From Asterias amurensis (lineage: Eukaryota; Echinodermata; Asteroidea; Forcipulatida; Asteriidae): DNA of 64,000 nt. Within the stretch, counting starts at the first letter, position 1. Every line of letters starts with the position of its first letter. This document shows positions 50,401-57,487 of this stretch, piece after piece. A program made the translations under genes and the position numbers. The notes under the pieces are model-generated. The model saw nothing but the letters and a program-made list of their open reading frames with translations. It was not told the origin of the DNA and did not search any database. The DNA is taken from positions 4,898,001 through 4,962,000 of the forward strand of contig NC_092662.1 of assembly GCF_032118995.1 (NCBI RefSeq). The letters run 5' to 3'.

Positions 50401-53400
50401 TTGTGCGGGTGGCCGTGTATACTCCATATACTACATGCAAGCATTCTTTGATTACACAGCTAGTGCAGAAAATTGGCGGATGGCCTTGTAAGCAAAGAAT
50501 GGTGATCATAAACACAGAATTCGGTTGTAAGCAAAGTCAGGAAACTGAAAGTGTATTTTTAAACTCCGTTCGAGGGCCATGTTGACAGCTTGGCTCCTCC
50601 GATTAGTAGGAAACTTGTACATGTAGTTCTTTCTATTGCAACGTCACAACCCAAGCTTTAGCCAAGCAAGATAGGACAACTTTTGGAAGCCATAAATGCA
50701 AAGCCAAAATAAAATACAGAAAATTAGTTTGTATCCCAAAATATTCTTACCTTTCTCAACATCTTGCGTCCATAAAAGAGAAACTTCTCCCTTTTCCTGA
50801 AACGGGGCTTGGGCACTGTTGGCTGAGCTGCACATGATACTAAAAAACAACAATTAATCAAAGTTAATGCTTTTGGTTTAATTCGTTTTAAAGGTAAAGT
50901 TTGTATCACTGCATAAATTTGTCACACCAGTAAATGTGAGTACAACATGAAAACAAAACCATAACAATTTTGGCATTATTGTACACAAACCTGATACTTT
51001 TATTCTTGTTAGGGCGAGGCAGTTTTTAACTTGTGAAGGGCATCTAAAGCATCTACTGGAACATTTCAAAACGAACCAAGGCAATGGCCCTGGGCGAGGA
51101 GGCAATCTTTTCAATTTCATGAAAAGGTGTTAAGTTTTTCTTAAAGGCAGACTGCCGTGGACACTATTGGTATTACCATAAAACCTTACTTGATTATGAG
51201 TAATGGGGAGAGGTTGATAGTATAAAACATTGTGAGAAACAGCTCCCTCTGAAGTAATGTAGTTTTCGAGAAAGAAGTAATTTTCCACAAATATAATTTC
51301 GAGAACTCAGTTTTAGAATGTGAGGTCTCGAAAACGGGCATCTGAAAGCACACAACTTCGTGCGACAAGGGTGTTTTTTCTTCTTTCATTATTATCTCGC
51401 AATTTTGATGACCGATTGAGCTCAAATTTGCACAGGTTTGTTATTTTATGCATGTTGAGATACACCAACTGTGAACACTAGTCTTTGACAACTACCAATA
51501 GAGTCCACTGTCTTTAAACAAGCTAGATTTGTTTATTGAACAACTTGACCCCATAGATTTAAGGAAAGTTACATGTATACTGCAGTACTTAAAGGAACAT
51601 TACAGAATTTGTTTTTTTTGCTAACAAAACAGTTGCTGGCAATGTAAGCACTTCATATAATCCACCATATAAATACATATACTGACAGACCTTTAGAAGT
51701 TTGAGATCGATCGGTCATCTGGGTCACGAAAGAATAGTGAAAAACATATAACAATTTTGCATTACATCGATGCCAAAATAAAAAATGAATAAAACGCTCA
51801 CAGAGCGATAAACTCCAGTTGGATTATTTATTTCTCATCAAATATGAAATTTCAAGCAGAAATATTTTAAGGAATATTTTGTTATTCTACTATCATCATC
51901 ATTTAGACCATGTAAGTTTTAGGTAAATCTGTGACCTTCACGATTTTTGTTTCATACCAATACTGTAACGTTACTTTAAAATAATACACAAATAATGCAT
52001 CAAAAGTAAGTGGTACATGCAGCAATTTGGAAAATAGAAATGAATTGTTGTTAGGATCCCGAAACTATCTTAAATCAACCATGGTGAACAACTTTGCATT
52101 TTGCAAGGGTGAAAGTTTTTTTATGTTTTTCATTTTGAAACAGCCAACACGTTCTGAAGAAGAATTTTTCTTCAGCGAAAATATGGCTGTTCAACTTCAA
52201 TGTTTTTCACTGGTCATAACACCAAATCTTTAAGATGTATTTATTCAGATTGACTTTTTAAAAACATAATAATGAAAACTTTATATTGAAAGCATTTAAA
52301 TGCAAATTCTGGAGAACAAAATTGAGAGTGAAATTTCTATATAAAGCAACTTTGTTTGAACATTTTTTTAAAACAAAAACAAATTAACAAATCAAACTTA
52401 CATTTTCTACTGCGCCTGTGTCTTATAACACCACAAATAAAGATGGCCGCCACCAGGATGCCCACGATCAGCACGACCGTCAGCACGGTCTGTTCATACA
52501 ACGAAAACAGCATGGTGAGATACAAATACCATGATACGAGCTTGTAGCACGTTTGCAGTCCGAGAAGTGTGATTATAAAATATACACACAGCCAACCGGA
52601 CCTGGGCCAGGTACGAACGTGGTTTACATAGCCTGTACTAGACATGTCAACATCTTTGAAAAAGTGCTGGGGGAACGTTCTTTGCGCTGCTGCTGCACGC
52701 CTCTCCGATCTTGAGGCTTTTGCTCTAGTAATTTTCCAGAGGTAATAATTGAAGCCAGCAATGATAGTTAGTTGTAATATTATGTAGCCTCATCTTTCAC
52801 CGCGGCGATACTACTACACTATAGTACTAACACTGACTGTACTGTATCGTCAATGAATGAGTCATAGTTGCTTACAGTGCATTATTCTGTCTCGGCCTGG
52901 AAGGAATATGCTAATGGTCCGTGTGAGGACAGGGGTGTAGTCAGCGAATAACGATTTTGCTATTTGACCTAGAAATGCATTATTGACATTTGATTGCACT
53001 TGTTTAGGCACTGATGTCTGAAGTTCTACTATTTTGAAGTGTATTGTTGTTTTGCTTTCAGTAAAAACAAATAATTAGTGATTTTCAGTTGCAGGATTTT
53101 AAAAATAGGATTTTACTGAATATTGTGGCTCAACAAGTGTTAAAAATGATCTCTGTCTTCTTCTTCTTTTTCCTTTAAAGTGCTGCTTCAGAAAATTTGA
53201 AGATTACCGCACTGTCTGATTGATAATTATAATTTTCTCTTTTTTTTTCTGATGACTTGGTATTGGAATGGATGGAGTCAAACTGCAATCCAGTGTTTTT
53301 TTATATGCTGTTGTTTCGAATTTATAATCAATTTGATACCTTATTTTTTGTAAATGCAGAGTAAAAAATTAAAATAAATGTACATGTATTTCATGTAGAT

Positions 53401-54024
53401 CTAGCTTGTGTAGTCAACTATGCTATGTCTAGACCATTATGCATGTGAGTGTGATGTAAACAAGAATGTCCCTGGCCGGCTGGCTAGGCTATGCCTCAAC
53501 CAACCATTGAGTGAGCCAACCAACCCAAGCAAATTTCCAAACCAAATAATTGCACTGCAGTGCAACCTGCAGTAACATCACTGCTTTTTCAGTGCTAACT
53601 CACTGTCAAACCAAGGCCACTTATTCATCTTCGATCCTTCCTAGTCCTTGTTTGACCCTCCATGGTTTGACTAATTATAATATCCGGTAAATAAACATGA
53701 ATATTAAACGAACATGACTACACAACGTCGGGCCAGTTCTGTGTGCTTTCGTGAGTACATTCATTACATTATTATGCCGTAATGAAATTATGTTAATATT
53801 TATAATAATGCCATTTTGAATGAAAAAACTTTTACACTTTGGCAAACTTTAAACTTCTATTATTTCAAAAATAAATGTTAATTTCATGAGTTTTCAACAC
53901 TGAATAGATCTATATACAATTTTGACTTGTAAAATGTTCTGCTTACCGCAACCTGCTGATCATTTAGGTGGAAAAATTCAGGGAATAATGCTCCCACATC
54001 CACCGTAAGACTAAGAGAGTCCAT
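28257..54024 (-). CDS. PNPLA6: PNPLA6/PNPLA7-type lysophospholipase (neuropathy target esterase), 30 exons
   Basis: Exons: 53947-54024, 52402-52489, 50751-50839, 50038-50129, 49312-49461, 48633-48792, 48059-48139, 47162-47290, 46983-47063, 46234-46387, 45786-45866, 45314-45388, 42651-42802, 40668-40895, 39592-39669, 38758-38963, 37697-37828, 37122-37295, 36593-36738, 36262-36363, 35581-35759, 34953-35320, 34298-34518, 33529-33651, 32706-32822, 31936-32084, 31163-31275, 29838-29994, 28891-28963, 28257-28528. They total 4,248 nt in one frame (1,415 residues; human PNPLA6 is about 1,370). Order: lumenal stub, one membrane helix, basic [13 protein letters not shown] segment, three cyclic-nucleotide-binding-like domains, patatin domain with Ser/Asp dyad, acidic tail. 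Family: an ER-anchored serine esterase that deacylates phosphatidylcholine and lysophosphatidylcholine; the single invertebrate gene predates the PNPLA6/7 split, so the symbol stands for the pair. Weakly conserved linker exons (10-13) could be alternatively spliced. Identity is very secure. Confidence 0.97.
29040..29260 (+). repeat. Possible tRNA-derived SINE, PNPLA6/7 intron 28
   Basis: GGTCGTGGGTTTGAATCCCA is a box B; a weak box A (GTAGGTGATGGGA) lies about 55 bp upstream. A short inverted pair (GAGGTGCATGCTGGTCTAGC, GCTAGATCAGCATGTACCTC) lies at about 29188-29250. Confidence 0.45.
29578..29806. mobile_element. MITE related to the 18615 element, PNPLA6/7 intron 28
   Basis: AAGCCTTTTTGAGATATGGC to GTCCACCGCACCTCAAAAAGG read in two parts; shares AGGTTTGGGTAAATTTGCGC-like text with the C9orf78 copy. 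Confidence 0.7.
30005..30374. mobile_element. MITE family A-related variant with different ends, PNPLA6/7 intron 27
   Basis: Ends are TTAAAGGGAAGGTACACGGT and AAATGTGTACCTTCCCTTAA, but the body has family A words (GTCCAAGACCAGTCTT, CACCCTTGTTGGACT, TTACTTCAGAGGGAG). Shared body with new ends suggests a sister family using the same machinery. Confidence 0.75.
30519..30645. repeat. Near-perfect hairpin, PNPLA6/7 intron 27
   Basis: ACACCATGTAATGATGATCT with CTAAATGAGTTGGGGTTG pairs with CAACCCAACTCATTATTAG and AGATTATCATTACATGGTGT around a loop of about 20 nt. Arms of about 50 bp; probably a small foldback transposon. Confidence 0.85.
30685..31064. mobile_element. MITE family A, full copy, PNPLA6/7 intron 27
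   Basis: TTAAAGGCAGTGGATACTGT to AATAGTGTGCAGTGTCTTTAA read in two parts, with the TTTCGAGACCTCAG / GAGGTCTCGAAA palindrome. Two family A-type elements thus lie in the same intron. Confidence 0.9.
31540..31880 (+). repeat. SINE body of the Leu/Ser-type family, PNPLA6/7 intron 26
   Basis: GTGACACTTGTGTCCTTAAG, AAGACACTTCACCATTGCTT, TGTGTAACGCATGTAAAAGA, AGCACCTTGTAAACCC and an (ATT)n tail; the tRNA head is missing. The start of this body appears inverted after the head fragment at 38640-38725. Confidence 0.7.
32195..32334. mobile_element. Short MITE, PNPLA6/7 intron 25
   Basis: AAGGCCGGTTTATAGTCGGT pairs with ACCGACTATAACTCGGCCTT. About 140 bp, GC-rich arms with GCGCGC words. Confidence 0.8.
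32405..32632. repeat. Foldback repeat family E, PNPLA6/7 intron 25
   Basis: CTAATTTCATAGAGCTGCTA pairs with GAGCAGCTCTATGAACTTGG, and inner AACCAAATTTCC pairs with GGAAATTTGGTT. Confidence 0.75.
33733..34081. mobile_element. MITE family D, PNPLA6/7 intron 23
   Basis: GAAGGATTTGGGTTCTTTTT to TTTTGTCCTACAAAAATACA, with inverted internal segments around TCATGAGACGAAAATGATTT. A SINE follows immediately at 34082. Confidence 0.8.
34082..34300 (+). repeat. Second tRNA-derived SINE type, PNPLA6/7 intron 23
   Basis: Box A TTGGCTCAGTGG and box B GGTTCGAGCC at about 34094-34145, then a body with TGCATGTGGATTGGGTTTTT. Body text recurs in inverse orientation at about 39350 and 48390 (AACCCAATCCACATAGTG). 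Confidence 0.7.
34860..34932 (-). repeat. SINE head fragment, PNPLA6/7 intron 22
   Basis: On the minus strand TTGGCTCGGCTGTCTAGAGC, ACTGGACTCAAGCTCTGG, TGTTTCTGAT, then an AT-rich trinucleotide tail; box B has been lost. Confidence 0.55.
35720..36010 (-). repeat. Decayed tandem copies of the 5' half of PNPLA6/7 exon 21
   Basis: Exon 21 contains GAGTCTGCAGAATGTGCTCC followed by TTGGTCAATCGCAGAAC. Similar text recurs twice in the upstream intron, at about 35818 (GAGTCTGCAAAATGTGATC, TTTGTCAATCGCAGAAC) and 35905 (GAATATGCTCCTTGGTCAAT, GAACAGATTCTGAGAAAGAC), with ACACAAAA-TCTAACATT joins in between. The period is about 90-100 bp. The third copy still has a TTTCTCAG acceptor-like end on the gene strand. 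Confidence 0.75.
36860..37086. repeat. Tandem repeat, about 95 bp, 2.4 copies, PNPLA6/7 intron 18
   Basis: Units starting CACCCCATGCGCACTATGCA at 36860, 36956 and 37050 include TTCTATTGAGAGAGCCATGC and TCAATGAGGGCGCTG. They are nearly identical. Next to it (36816-36858) is a fragment of the MITE seen at 5924-6112. Confidence 0.9.
37311..37450. mobile_element. MITE family D fragment, PNPLA6/7 intron 17
   Basis: Words AAAGGTACTTCTTGTACGAC, TTTGAAGATAGTAAATGGTA and TTGCTGAGGTGCTATAGTTT match family D's left half; the rest is missing. Confidence 0.55.
37550..37692. repeat. Tandem duplication, about 70 bp, beside PNPLA6/7 exon 17
   Basis: The words CCTACTGAACAG, GCAACCCTCAGACTGAGG and TCAAGCACCACAGGTA occur twice in the same order (about 37550-37622 and 37623-37690), ending right at the exon 17 donor. 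Confidence 0.8.
37857..38230. mobile_element. MITE family C, foldback element, PNPLA6/7 intron 16
   Basis: TTAAAGGAACACGTTGCCTT to AAGGCAACATGTTCCTTTAA, with an extended centre (CATGCCTCGAAATTGCGTGG, AACACGTCGGCCATTTATGG) that pairs with the right arm. About 374 bp. Confidence 0.9.
38288..38618. mobile_element. MITE family B, truncated, PNPLA6/7 intron 16
   Basis: Contains GAAATGCTTTACTTTTTGAG, CATGTCATGACACGGCGAAA and TGTGGGTCTTTGGACAATAC; both terminal repeats are damaged. A SINE fragment follows directly. Confidence 0.8.
38630..38725 (-). repeat. SINE fragment (Leu/Ser type), PNPLA6/7 intron 16
   Basis: On the minus strand AACTCTGGTGTTTCTAGTCA, GTGGGTTTGAGTCCCGG (box B), TTGTGACACTTGTGTCCTTA. 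Confidence 0.65.
39426..39622 (-). repeat. Tandem duplication of the 3' half of PNPLA6/7 exon 15 with its donor site
   Basis: Copies at 39426-39517 and 39532-39622 are almost identical and include GTCTGCATGGGAAGAAGACT, TACTTACCTGATCTCC and CTATAACATTGCCG or its CTACAACATTGCCG form. The right copy contains exon 15's last ~31 bases plus the GTAAGTAG donor. The left copy repeats exon end and donor inside the downstream intron. Continuing past the real donor meets an in-frame TAA before the second donor. Confidence 0.9.
39755..40144. mobile_element. MITE family C, foldback element, PNPLA6/7 intron 14
   Basis: TTAAAGGAACACGTTGCCTT to AAGGCAACGTGTTCCTTTAA, centre AATTTTGACTCCCATAAATG paired with CATTTATGGGGGTCAAAATT. 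About 390 bp and the best preserved of the three copies. Confidence 0.9.
40141..40554. mobile_element. MITE family D, abutting family C, PNPLA6/7 intron 14
   Basis: Starts at the same TTAA that ends the family C copy (TTAAAGGGTCTATGTACTTT) and ends GTACCCAAATCCTTTCAA. Contains a short internal duplication (CGCTTTCTACTATC, about 40429-40473). Confidence 0.8.
41103..41262. repeat. Foldback repeat family E, PNPLA6/7 intron 13
   Basis: GGGCCCAGTTTCATAGAGTT at the left, AGCAGTTCTATGTAATTGGG at the right. Confidence 0.7.
42803..45313. other. PNPLA6/7 intron 12, 2.5 kb
   Basis: Apart from the family A copy at 43809 and a diverged triplicate of AGCGAATGATGC/AAAAGTAGTGGATGG (about 44770-45040), nothing is visible. 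A cryptic alternative exon cannot be excluded. Confidence 0.45.
43809..44107. mobile_element. MITE family A, right end truncated, PNPLA6/7 intron 12
   Basis: TTAAAGGCAGTGGACACTAT at the left; the body runs to GCTCAAATTTTCACAGG and TTATTTTATGCATA, then similarity stops. Part of the middle (CATCTGAAAGCACAC) is deleted. Confidence 0.85.
45476..45590 (+). repeat. tRNA-derived SINE, copy 2, PNPLA6/7 intron 11
   Basis: Nearly identical to 13703-13816, including the upstream ATAGGGACACCGCCAA and head through TAGAGCGCCGGCAC, with a decayed box B (TATTCGAGTCC). Confidence 0.8.
46005..46170 (+). repeat. SINE body fragment, PNPLA6/7 intron 10
   Basis: TGCTTCTCTTCACCCATGAG, GAATGGGTACCGGCGAGAGC and CTGCGATGGACTGGCATCCT. 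It follows the tRNA-like head in related elements; here only body remains. Confidence 0.5.
47404..47757 (-). repeat. tRNA-derived SINE with (ATT)n tail, PNPLA6/7 intron 7
   Basis: On the minus strand the head runs GGTGGCATGGTTGGCGTGTG to CGGTTCGATTCCCGG (box B), followed by about 270 bp of body and an (ATT)n tail, seen as (AAT)n at 47400-47440 on the plus strand. Head-body-tail order is complete, so this is a good full-length SINE. Confidence 0.8.
48945..49290 (+). repeat. SINE with a Leu/Ser-type tRNA head, PNPLA6/7 intron 5
   Basis: GTAGCTGAGCGGTCGAG (box A), CTCTGGTGTTGTCAGC as a long variable region, then GTGGGTTCAATACC (box B) and a body with CCTTGGGGAAGGCATTTAAC. Class II-like length fits a Leu or Ser tRNA origin. 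Relatives are at 14695, 19541, 31540, 34866, 38640 and 46005. Confidence 0.7.
49500..49856. mobile_element. MITE family B, PNPLA6/7 intron 4
   Basis: Starts near TACACTTTCGGAACAG with an A-run, contains TTACTTTTTGAGAAAACATT, GGCACGGCGAAACGTGC and TACCGAAAGTGTCCAATGGC, and ends CTTTAA. Confidence 0.85.
51141..51517. mobile_element. MITE family A, full copy, PNPLA6/7 intron 2
   Basis: TTAAAGGCAGACTGCCGTGG (small insertion) to AATAGAGTCCACTGTCTTTAA in parts; body words as in other copies. Confidence 0.85.
51589..51979. mobile_element. TTAA-ended MITE (family K), PNPLA6/7 intron 2
   Basis: TTAAAGGAACATTACAGAAT at the left and TACTGTAACGTTACTTTAA at the right. The body includes GATCGATCGGTCATCTGGGT. 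One copy seen. Confidence 0.6.
52402..54024 (-). other. PNPLA6/7 N-terminus: exons 1-2, lumenal stub and membrane anchor
   Basis: Exon 1 (53947-54024) encodes 26 residues from an ATG at 54022-54024 and ends in a GTAAGC donor. Exon 2 (52402-52489) begins after GAACAG and encodes a hydrophobic stretch (about residues 27-48, [20 protein letters not shown]) followed by RHRRSRK. This is the usual NTE layout, with a short lumenal N-terminus and a positive cytosolic flank. The frame upstream of exon 2 is also open with an in-frame ATG at 52511-52513, so an alternative start reading through the acceptor is possible. Confidence 0.75.
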
Positions 54025-54059
54025 TTTTATTACATTATTTTGATTCTCTTGATGATAAC

Positions 54060-54175
54060 GTTGAATGGCGCCCTCTATATTTATTTGGTAGATTTACGTA
54101 CGTCACTTTTGTGCGCGTGACCAGTGGGCGGGATGGGGGCGTGGTCAAGTAAATAAAGAGTTTGATTGGATAAGG
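54060..54175 (-). promoter_or_regulatory. Probable PNPLA6/7 core promoter
   Basis: Just upstream of the first coding exon lies a short GC-rich island in AT-rich DNA. It has a GC box (GGGCGGGATGGGGGCG, about 54126-54141) and ATTGG on the plus strand (about 54165), which is CCAAT on the gene strand. Placement before the exon 1 ATG fits a TATA-less promoter. The transcription start is not visible. Confidence 0.4.
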
Positions 54176-54414
54176 ATGCTTTAGCCTACTGTACATTTTG
54201 TGCGATATAATTATAGAATGGTGCTCTATGGTTTAGTTGGACATTTCTCTTCAAGTTTGGCTTGGAAAGCAGTGGTTTTAAATATTTGATAAGTTTTTAT
54301 ACAACGAGTCAAAAAGGCTACATTATTGAGGATTTGCCCTTATTTTTTTTATCAGGATTCCAATGACCAATTGAGCTTTATCTTGTACAGGTTTAATTAT
54401 GTTGGGTCACAACT

Positions 54415-54619
54415 GGGCCCAATTTCATGATGGCTCTGCTTACCGTAAGCACAGAATCGGCCCTTACGGAAGAAGGGAGTTCTGTGCTTACGGCTAGCGT
54501 ATTTCACGGGTTAGCGGCGAATTTTGGCTTGCACGTAAGCGGGGAATCGTGATCGTAAGCGGGGAATCGTGATCGTAAGCGCAGAATTCGGCGATAAGCA
54601 GAGCCATGAAATTGGGCCA
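54415..54619. repeat. Foldback repeat family E upstream of PNPLA6/7
   Basis: GGGCCCAATTTCATGATGGC pairs with AGAGCCATGAAATTGGGCC. The middle has GCGGGGAATCGTGATCGTAA twice in tandem. Confidence 0.8.
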
Positions 54620-55073
54620 ATATGTGATGTGGGTACTGGTTTTTGAAAGTTACCAATGTAGCTAATGTTCTTTGAGTGAAAATTCAAACAGTATTTTTTT
54701 TATTCCATTTAATTCGTTCAAATGTTTACTTGATGATAAGGTGGTTTGTGTTTTTTAACCAATTATTTTTGTAGGTATCTTTATTGAAAACTAGATAACT
54801 TGGAGAAACCTTTGACAAACACACAGAAATAAAAAAATAAAAAAATTAATAAATAACAAATTTAACACTATAGCCTAAATAAAATTTCTCAAAAAACTTT
54901 TTTTTTATATGAAAGTAAAATTTTATTTTTGGTTCTTTACAATTGAATTAACAAACAATAAATAAATTGAACACTATAGAATGAACTGAACCGTAATTAC
55001 ATTGGCAGGGTGCCAGATAAAGTTGTCGTCTGTCTTCAGTGTTTCAAGTTGTTATTATTATTATTTATTTGGC

Positions 55074-55079
55074 AATTCA
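55074..55079 (-). terminator. Candidate poly(A) signal for TSEN15
   Basis: TTTATT on the plus strand gives AATAAA on the minus strand, about 276 nt past the TSEN15 stop. It lies in an AT-rich (TTA)n stretch, so chance occurrence is possible. Confidence 0.35.
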
Positions 55080-55354
55080 CATAAAAATACAAAAATACAA
55101 ATAATTTATACATAAAGGATAAAACTCATGCAAGGTCAAAAGTATATCTGGCAGGTAGCTGCCAGGTTCTAAAATGTGATGTTAGATGTTCGGCTAAATG
55201 CCTGACTGCTCACTGCACCCTAAATGGCAACACTGCCACCATAATTTCTTCTCTTCATCCAGGAGTGAGATTTCTGCCATTGCAAACATTAATGTCTCTT
55301 CATTCGCTTCTTCCTGTTTGAAAATTTGCATAATTTGTGTCCCCACCTCATGAA

Positions 55355-57194
55355 CTAAATCTCCTCTTCCATAAACTCATCCCTGTAATCCTCTTCCTCC
55401 TCATTTACATATTCAGTGACAGTTTCATTCACCCCGGCAGGGGAGGGGCCCCCCTTTTTCGGGTTCTTCTTTTGTCGCTTCCTCTGACTCACTGTTTCAT
55501 CATCTCCATCTTCCTTTGGAGGGTCAGAGGGAGGAACCAGACCATTGGTAATCTTATAGTATACGATTGTGGAACCAGACTCTGTTATGGCTAAAGTTAC
55601 TGAATGTGATGTTTCTCCCGAAACGGCAACAGGTTCTTTAGAAGAGTCCATTGTTGTAGAAGGGGGTTCTGGTAGATGAATATACTGCAGAAACTGTTGT
55701 AACCTGAAAACACAGTAAACAAAATGCTGTTTCAATGAGCCAGGAAAAAAACCCAGTTTCAGCAAATGTTAACTTAAATTCATAAATAACAATTCACAAG
55801 TTCACACTTGACGCCACCATAAGCATGAAGTTTTCAAAGATCTATATCATATTTATAACAAAAATAAATGTGCATTCAAACTGAAACCTTGCGTGCCTTC
55901 ATGCTGGGATAAGTTTTACCCAAAATTTGAGGTTCTGTTTAGTAATGAAGTCATCAATTGGTGGAGCTTCATAAGGAATGGCTGTGTGTTTCCTTCATTC
56001 CTTTTTTGTGGAAGGGGGGGGGGGTAAGGCCTATAATGTCTCAGTCATACCTCTCATGAGTTAGCTTGTTATTAGATGTGATTGGTAAGACAATTCTGAC
56101 GTCATCTTTTCTGCTTGGTTTTCCCGTAATGAACGCAAGCTTAAGTTCTCTACATGGATGAATGGCTACATTCCACCAGTCCTTAGCTATGTAGGTAAAC
56201 AAAGAAGAATGATGTGTCAATTTTATAAGTAAGCGTTAAAGAGTCCTTGATGAGTGATATTGAAACAAGGGGATGTAGAAACGAAGTTCAAGTTGTGATA
56301 ATCGTAACCCCCATCCTCCTAACCCTCTGGAGTTAGGGTAGTCCACCTTGTTGAGCTGTTAATAGCTCCCTTTTAACATCGGTCTCATCACAGTCGTATA
56401 AGAATGTCAACTGTGATGAGACCGATGTTAAAAGAAAGCAATTAACAGCTCAACACGGTGGGCTAGAGTTAAGGAAGATTGGAGGCTACAAGATGATAGG
56501 AAAGAAAACATTGATTATTTTGAAATTTCACTTCATCTGAACACTTCATATCCAGATATATATTTCAACTTTTAAATTAAATTAGCATAAAGTTTGAGGT
56601 TCAAATTACACACTACATTCAGTGACTACAAGTATTATCAGTGATCACTCCAGGAAAAGTAAATAAAACCGCAAAACCAGTCGGGCGAAATGAAATTGTG
56701 CTTTTTCTAATTTAAAATTTGTTTTATCACAAACTAATCATTTAGGCCTATTCTTAACTTACAAATAATTTCATACCTTCACATAAATTGATGTAAACTA
56801 CCAATGTGACGAATATCTGTTCATCATTTTCCAAATCCCATGATTTCATCTCCACGTACTGAAAACAAACCAAATGAAAATATTAAGACGAGTCAATCTC
56901 AAAACTGTAAAACATTTGACACCGCGCTGACTGCGCGGGGGCGGCGACTGGACCACCGGTAATGTGGTGCCGTAGTCCGGCAGAGAATCCAGGCACACGA
57001 TGACGGGCGCGCACGGTGCTTTTTCACTCAGCAATTACAGCGCAAATTAAGCACAAATTACTAGCACAGTATCGCGTTACCTTAGGATGCTCCAAGAGCC
57101 AATTGCATCTATGAACTTTAGGCTGAACATATTCATTTTTGTCCAAAATAATTTTATCGCTCGAGTCTATTTCTTCGTCCATGGGCGCCGCCAT
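55355..57194 (-). CDS. TSEN15: tRNA-splicing endonuclease subunit Sen15 homologue, 4 exons
   Basis: Coding exons 57081-57194, 56777-56858, 56051-56186 and 55355-55703 join in phase to 681 nt (226 residues; human TSEN15 is 171). Seen: EHPKYVEMKSWD, FVTLVVYINLCE, AKDWWNVAIHPCRELKLAFITG, RIVLPIT, KLTHERLQQFLQYIH and SVTLAITESGSTIVYYKIT, matching vertebrate TSEN15 block by block. Family: a non-catalytic structural subunit that pairs with TSEN34 in the TSEN2/34/54/15 complex, which cuts introns out of pre-tRNAs in the nucleus. The chosen start is the Kozak-like ATG in GCCAAGATGGCGGCG; an in-frame upstream ATG at 57246-57248 is less likely. After the conserved fold there is a tail of about 50 residues, Lys-rich then Glu/Asp-rich, absent from human TSEN15. 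Divergent from the RING gene. Confidence 0.95.
56333..56480. repeat. Long hairpin, TSEN15 intron 2
   Basis: TTGTTGAGCTGTTAATAGCT and TTTTAACATCGGTCTCATCA pair with TGATGAGACCGATGTTAAAA and CAATTAACAGCTCAACACGG; loop about 20 nt. Outer GTTAGGGTAGTCCACC pairs loosely with GGTGGGCTAGAGTTAAGG. Confidence 0.85.
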
Positions 57195-57487
57195 CTTGGC
57201 ACAACTTATGACGTCGTGATAGGAAAATCTTATCGACCAATCAGACACAAGATATCCACGTCATGCACCTGTTTTACATACAGCAATAAACATTACAACA
57301 TGTGCTTTATTTAGATTCGAACCGTGTTTACAGGTTGTTGTGCAATTACACAGTAACAAAAACCCGTTCCTAAACCGAAGCTACGGTAATCCAGGACAAG
57401 TCTTCAGCGTGGATAGTTAGCTCTGTAGGCTAGAGCCTGTCTTTTGGGAGTTTTCTGTACGAAAAAGGCTTTAAATTAGTCGTGAAA
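57195..57487. promoter_or_regulatory. Bidirectional promoter between TSEN15 and the RING gene
   Basis: Only about 290 bp separate the two divergent start codons. Seen: GCCGCCATCTTGGC at about 57188-57201, a YY1-type site (AAGATGGCGGC on the TSEN15 strand) overlapping the TSEN15 ATG; TGACGTCG at about 57209; and GACCAATCAG at about 57235 (CCAAT). No TATA box is evident. YY1 sites straddling the initiator ATG are common in TATA-less housekeeping promoters. Shared control of both genes is inference. Confidence 0.55.
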
